Assembly: GCA_934567115.1 (NCBI GenBank)
Contig: CAKTJA010000045.1
Coordinates: 1-9,247, forward strand
Origin: an uncultured Oscillospiraceae bacterium
GTDB taxonomy: Bacteria > Bacillota > Clostridia > Oscillospirales > Oscillospiraceae
Reading direction: 5' to 3'
DNA: 9,247 bases
Shown: piece by piece, positions 6,556 through 9,247 of the stretch
Layout of the letters: every line of letters begins with the position of its first letter
Numbering within the stretch: the stretch's first letter is position 1
Position numbers and translations under genes: made by a program
The notes under the pieces: generated by a model
Database searches by the model: none
What the model was told of the DNA's origin: nothing
What the model saw: only the letters and a program-made list of their open reading frames with translations

Positions 6556-7633
6556 TTGCCTTTCCTCCCGACAAAATGAGATAGAGAAACACCGGCGCGC
6601 CGACAAAGGAGGTGAGAATGCCGAGCGGGATCTCCGAGGTGGTCATCGTCCGGGCCAGCGTGTCCACAAGGATCAAAAACGCCGCGCCGAGCATCGCGCA
6701 CGACGGCAGAAGGCGGCGGTAGTCGCAGCCGAAAAGCATGCGGCACAGGTGCGGGACCACAAGCCCCACCCAGCCGATCATGCCGCTGATGGCGACGCTC
6801 GAGGCCGTCATCAGCGTGGCGCAGAGGATCACGAGCCGCCGGAGCCGCCGCGTGTCCACGCCCATGCTGCGGGCCTCCGCCTCGCTGAGCGTCAGCAGAT
6901 TGACGCGCCAGCGCAGCAGAAGAAGCGGCGCAAGCCCGGCGAGGATCGGAAGCGCGGCGAAGCGCACGTCGCGCCCGCTCACGCTTGTCAGCGACCCCAT
7001 CAGCCAGTAGGTGATGGCGGGCAGCTGGTTGTCCGTATCGGCGACAAGCTTTATCAGCGAGGTCCCGGCGGTGAAGAGCGAGGAGATCATCATGCCGGCG
7101 AGCACCATCGAAAGCGTCTGGTCCATGCGGCTGACGCGGCCGATCAGATAGGCGAGCAGGACGGCGAGCAGTCCGAAAAGAAACGCGCTGCATGTGATGC
7201 CGAAATAACCGGCGGAGCACAGGATCGCCAGCGCCGCGCCGAAGCCCGCGCCGGTGGACGCGCCGAGCAGATCGGGCGAGACCATCGGGTTGCGGAACAT
7301 CCCCTGATAGGAAACGCCCGCGACGCTCAGCGCCGCGCCGATGAGCGCGGCGGACAGAATGCGCGGGAGCCGCACGTTGAGCACGACCGCCGCCTCCGGA
7401 CCCGTCCAGAACACGGGGAGGCCCCATGTGACGTCGGCGGAGAACAGCCGACTGAGAAAGCCGGAGACGCCGCGCAGCGCCCCGTCGAGCAGGATGCAGA
7501 CGGTTTTGCCGACCCCGACGGAATAGCGGCCGACGGCAAACGCCGCGAGAAAGACGGCGAGAAACAGCGCGGCAAGCAGCGCAAGCTGCCAGCCGTACCG
7601 CCTGGCCGGGACATATTCTGCTTTGTCAGTCAT
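6545..7633 (-). CDS. FecCD-family ABC transporter permease (siderophore, heme or cobalamin)
   Basis: This is a 362-residue membrane protein, the usual length of FecCD/BtuC permeases, with a short hydrophilic N-terminus, a first membrane helix at about 15-35 and several more after it. Family hallmarks are RLPR (88-91), FRNPMVSPDLLGASTGAGFG (113-132), the cytoplasmic coupling loop SEAEARSMGVD (250-260), GWVGLVVPHLCRM (287-299) and EIPLGILTSFVGAPVF (334-349). By family it forms a homodimer that takes a metal chelate from a surface binding protein. The frame is open to an ATG at 7694-7696, but that start has no ribosome site and its extension crosses a hairpin. The ATG at 7631-7633 is preferred although its site (AAAGGGCGGG) is weak. 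The stop overlaps the ATPase start. No FhuD/BtuF-type binding protein is adjacent, which is unusual; it may be encoded elsewhere. Confidence 0.94.
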   Translation of the reverse strand: MTDKAEYVPARRYGWQLALLAALFLAVFLAAFAVGRYSVGVGKTVCILLDGALRGVSGFLSRLFSADVTWGLPVFWTGPEAAVVLNVRLPRILSAALIGAALSVAGVSYQGMFRNPMVSPDLLGASTGAGFGAALAILCSAGYFGITCSAFLFGLLAVLLAYLIGRVSRMDQTLSMVLAGMMISSLFTAGTSLIKLVADTDNQLPAITYWLMGSLTSVSGRDVRFAALPILAGLAPLLLLRWRVNLLTLSEAEARSMGVDTRRLRRLVILCATLMTASSVAISGMIGWVGLVVPHLCRMLFGCDYRRLLPSCAMLGAAFLILVDTLARTMTTSEIPLGILTSFVGAPVFLYLILSGGKANGN

Positions 7634-7658
7634 CAGCGACCCGCCCTTTCGACGAATT

Positions 7659-7684
7659 GCGGTCCCTTGCGGACCGCGCTTTTT
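7659..7684 (+). terminator. + strand terminator-shaped hairpin between racemase and permease
   Basis: GCGGTCC (7659-7665) and GGACCGC (7671-7677) are exact complements with a 5-base loop, followed on the + strand by GC then five Ts (7680-7684). Read on the - strand, the direction of both neighbouring genes, the stem is not followed by a T run. It is thus an intrinsic terminator only for rightward transcription, or just a stem in the permease leader. Confidence 0.5.
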
Positions 7685-7724
7685 ATAGGCTATCATGCCG
7701 GGGCGGGCCAGTCAAGGCAAAAAT

Positions 7725-8855
7725 TCAAACGGACGCTCCGCAGCCGTGCGCATCGTACGAAACGCCGCCCCTGCGGCAGACGACCCGCACACTTTCCGTG
7801 TTGGTGAGGTAGACGACGGAGCCGTAGCTCACGTCGAAGTCCAGGACGCTGCCGGTCGTTACCGCGTCCCCGGCGTCCTCAACGTCGAGAATGGTGTGGT
7901 CCGAGGATGCGCCGAGGACCTCCACGCCCGCGAGACGGGGCCGCAGGTCCGAGGGGTCGCCATAGTCCACGCGGCCCGCCGCGCACAGCGCCCGGCGGCG
8001 TATGCCCCGGTCGACATAGGTCCGCGTTTTCCCGAAAGCGTCCACCGTCAGCTCGCCGCGCGGATAGCTCGGCTTGTCCCGGCACTCGACAACCTCCATG
8101 CGCAGCGTGAAAACGTCGCGGTGCATGAAGTCCGGGTAGCAGCCGAAGATTCCGCCGAACAGCGCGAACTCGCCGATGCGGAGCTGGTTGACGCGCGGGG
8201 GCATCGTGCCGTCCAGCACCATATGGACGGACGTGGACGCGCCTCCGGAGATGAAGGGCAGCCTTCTGCCGATCGCCCGCTCGACCGCTTCGGCGGCGGC
8301 GGTCAGCTCGTCCATTTTTTCGGGCGTTGCGGCGACCGAGCCGTAGCAGCCCAGATTTGTGCCAACGCCGGCAAGCTCGAGCGAGGGAAGCTCACGCTCG
8401 ACCTCCAGCGCGGCGGCGGTCAGCTCGCCGCAGTCGTAGAAGCCCTCGCGCAGGTCGCCGAGGTCGAGCATCAGAATGACCCGGTGCCGCCGGCCCTGCC
8501 GGGCGCACTCCGCGTTGAGCGCGCGAAGGACCTTAACGTCGCTTGCAAGGCTCAGGTCGGCAAGCTCCGCGACCTCGCGCAGCTCGGAGAGCATCGGGAC
8601 GCGGATGAGGAAGCGCTCGCAGTCGATGTGCGCGTCGCGCAGCGCGCGCAGCTGCTCGGTGCGCGACGAGGCGAGAGTGCGAATGCCGCACTCGGTATAG
8701 ATTTTTGCGACCTCCGGCAGAGCCGTGAAGCCTTTCACCACCCCGGCGATCTCGATAGAAGCAATCCGGCAGCGCTCAACGAGCGCTGCCAGATTATCCT
8801 TGAGCTTATCAAGATCGATCTCCAGAAGCGGGTATTGCCGTATGCTTCCGTTCAT
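7725..8855 (-). CDS. orr: Ornithine/alanine racemase-family PLP enzyme (Orr-like)
   Basis: This is a 376-residue cytoplasmic enzyme with the fold-III PLP barrel of alanine racemase. Lys41 (GVVKGF) is the expected Schiff-base lysine. Motifs typical of the ornithine racemase/YhfX branch are ASSRTEQL (62-69), DLGDLREG (131-138), GVGTNLGCYG (163-172), SGGASTSVH (203-211), LRIGEFALFG (225-234), DAFGKTRTYVDRGIRRRA (272-289) and GASSDHTILDV (315-325). These differ from biosynthetic Alr, so interconversion of L- and D-ornithine, or another basic or small amino acid, is more likely than wall D-alanine supply. The frame can start at a TTG (8856-8858), but the ATG at 8853-8855 is 7 bases from AAAGGAG, a better spacing. 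It follows the antiporter gene by 17 bases, a pairing that fits ornithine use in anaerobes. Specificity is inferred; no other ornithine pathway gene is in view. Confidence 0.82.
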   Translation of the reverse strand: MNGSIRQYPLLEIDLDKLKDNLAALVERCRIASIEIAGVVKGFTALPEVAKIYTECGIRTLASSRTEQLRALRDAHIDCERFLIRVPMLSELREVAELADLSLASDVKVLRALNAECARQGRRHRVILMLDLGDLREGFYDCGELTAAALEVERELPSLELAGVGTNLGCYGSVAATPEKMDELTAAAEAVERAIGRRLPFISGGASTSVHMVLDGTMPPRVNQLRIGEFALFGGIFGCYPDFMHRDVFTLRMEVVECRDKPSYPRGELTVDAFGKTRTYVDRGIRRRALCAAGRVDYGDPSDLRPRLAGVEVLGASSDHTILDVEDAGDAVTTGSVLDFDVSYGSVVYLTNTESVRVVCRRGGVSYDAHGCGASV

Positions 8856-8862
8856 CAATATG

Positions 8863-8869
8863 CTCCTTT
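8863..8869 (-). promoter_or_regulatory. Ribosome binding site that decides the racemase start
   Basis: AAAGGAG on the - strand lies 7 bases before ATG (8853-8855) but only 4 before the in-frame TTG (8856-8858), favouring ATG. Confidence 0.7.
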
Positions 8870-8872
8870 GTG

Positions 8873-9247
8873 TTACATCATCGTGTCGGCCTTGGCCTTT
8901 GACTTGCGGTAGGGCTTATTGTCCATATCCTTGACCGTCCAGCCGATGAGGGCGCACAGCCAGTTGATGAGCGGCATCAGCCAGTTGAACAGAGCCCACG
9001 GGCCATAGCCGCCCGCGCCCCACGCGTTGATATCAAGGGTGCTGGAGATAAACACGCCGCAGGTGTTCCACGGAATGAGGGCGGAGGTGACGGTACCGGC
9101 GCTTTCCAGCGTACCGGAGAGGAGAGCCGGGTGCAGACCCTTCTCTCTGTATTCCTCGGCATACATACGACCGGGAACGACGATGGAGATGTACTGCTCG
9201 GGCATGACGGCGTTGGAGAGAACGCAGGTGCACTCAGTGAGAAGCAC
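8873..9247 (-). CDS. nhaC: NhaC-type Na+/H+ antiporter, C-terminal part only
   Basis: The last 124 residues are present; the gene continues beyond base 9247, where the frame is still open (the edge codon GTG is an internal Val, not a start). The segment carries SNAVMPEQYISIVVPGRMY (11-29), a SGTLESAGTVTSALIPWNTCG run (44-64) and FNWLMPLINWLCALIGW (87-103). The TVTS-LIPWNTCG motif and the final membrane helix are hallmarks of NhaC antiporters, which exchange Na+ and H+ (some exchange malate or lactate ions) across the cell membrane. The tail is short, hydrophilic and Lys-rich (KPYRKSKAKA). The TAA at 8873-8875 is 17 bases from the racemase start, so the two are one transcription unit. Full NhaC proteins are about 450-500 residues. 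A precise ion specificity cannot be assigned. Confidence 0.9.
   Translation of the reverse strand: MLLTECTCVLSNAVMPEQYISIVVPGRMYAEEYREKGLHPALLSGTLESAGTVTSALIPWNTCGVFISSTLDINAWGAGGYGPWALFNWLMPLINWLCALIGWTVKDMDNKPYRKSKAKADTMM

Noticed and set aside
6252..7427. Open frame of 391 codons on the - strand in another frame of the permease and ATPase genes
   Set aside because: It is a frame-shifted reading of both genes, extremely Arg/Ala-rich, and crosses the real stop and start sites.
7634..7724. Cobalamin or other riboswitch before the permease
   Set aside because: The gap is only 91 bases, too short for a cobalamin riboswitch, and only one simple hairpin is present.
7695..8912. Long open frame (405 codons) on the + strand over the racemase gene
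   Set aside because: It is the antisense shadow of a recognisable gene in GC-rich DNA: its composition is His/Arg/Gly/Ala-rich and it has no domain-like pattern.

Overview
The window looks like a GC-rich chromosomal segment of an anaerobic Firmicute, probably a gut-type Clostridia such as an Oscillospiraceae relative. This is inferred from the YloV/FakA protein, the lipobox-bearing peptide-binding lipoprotein, the SH3-tailed amidase, the ornithine-racemase-type enzyme next to an NhaC antiporter, the strong AGGAGG-type ribosome sites and a near-consensus sigma-A promoter. I saw no phage, transposase, CRISPR, tRNA or rRNA signal.

Layout. The left end (to 1387) is the 3' part of a + strand fakA/yloV gene. 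It meets a leftward block that fills the rest of the window. The 388-base gap between the convergent genes is A-rich and holds three hairpins, one of them a terminator for the leftward strand. Reading right to left on the - strand, the genes are: the C-terminal part of an NhaC-type Na+/H+ antiporter (running off the right edge), an ornithine/alanine racemase-family PLP enzyme, a FecCD-type permease, its ATPase, a two-domain amidase (amidase_3 plus SH3), a minimal DEAD-box RNA helicase, and an orphan oligopeptide-binding lipoprotein.

How the genes work together. The antiporter and racemase are 17 bases apart and surely co-transcribed; both fit amino-acid (ornithine) metabolism. The permease and ATPase overlap by 11 bases and form a metal-chelate (siderophore, heme or cobalamin) importer, but no matching binding protein is present. 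The amidase follows 65 bases later and could be read from the same message. The helicase and the lipoprotein look like separate units. The helicase has a 262-base upstream region packed with inverted repeats and an extended -10 promoter inside one of them. The lipoprotein has a near-consensus promoter nested inside the terminator of the helicase.

No clearly new system is visible in the coding content; every gene belongs to a known family. The most interesting material is non-coding: the structured region before the helicase, the promoter folded into a terminator, and a + facing terminator between two - strand genes. The amidase is also unusual in lacking the first zinc-binding histidine and a signal peptide.
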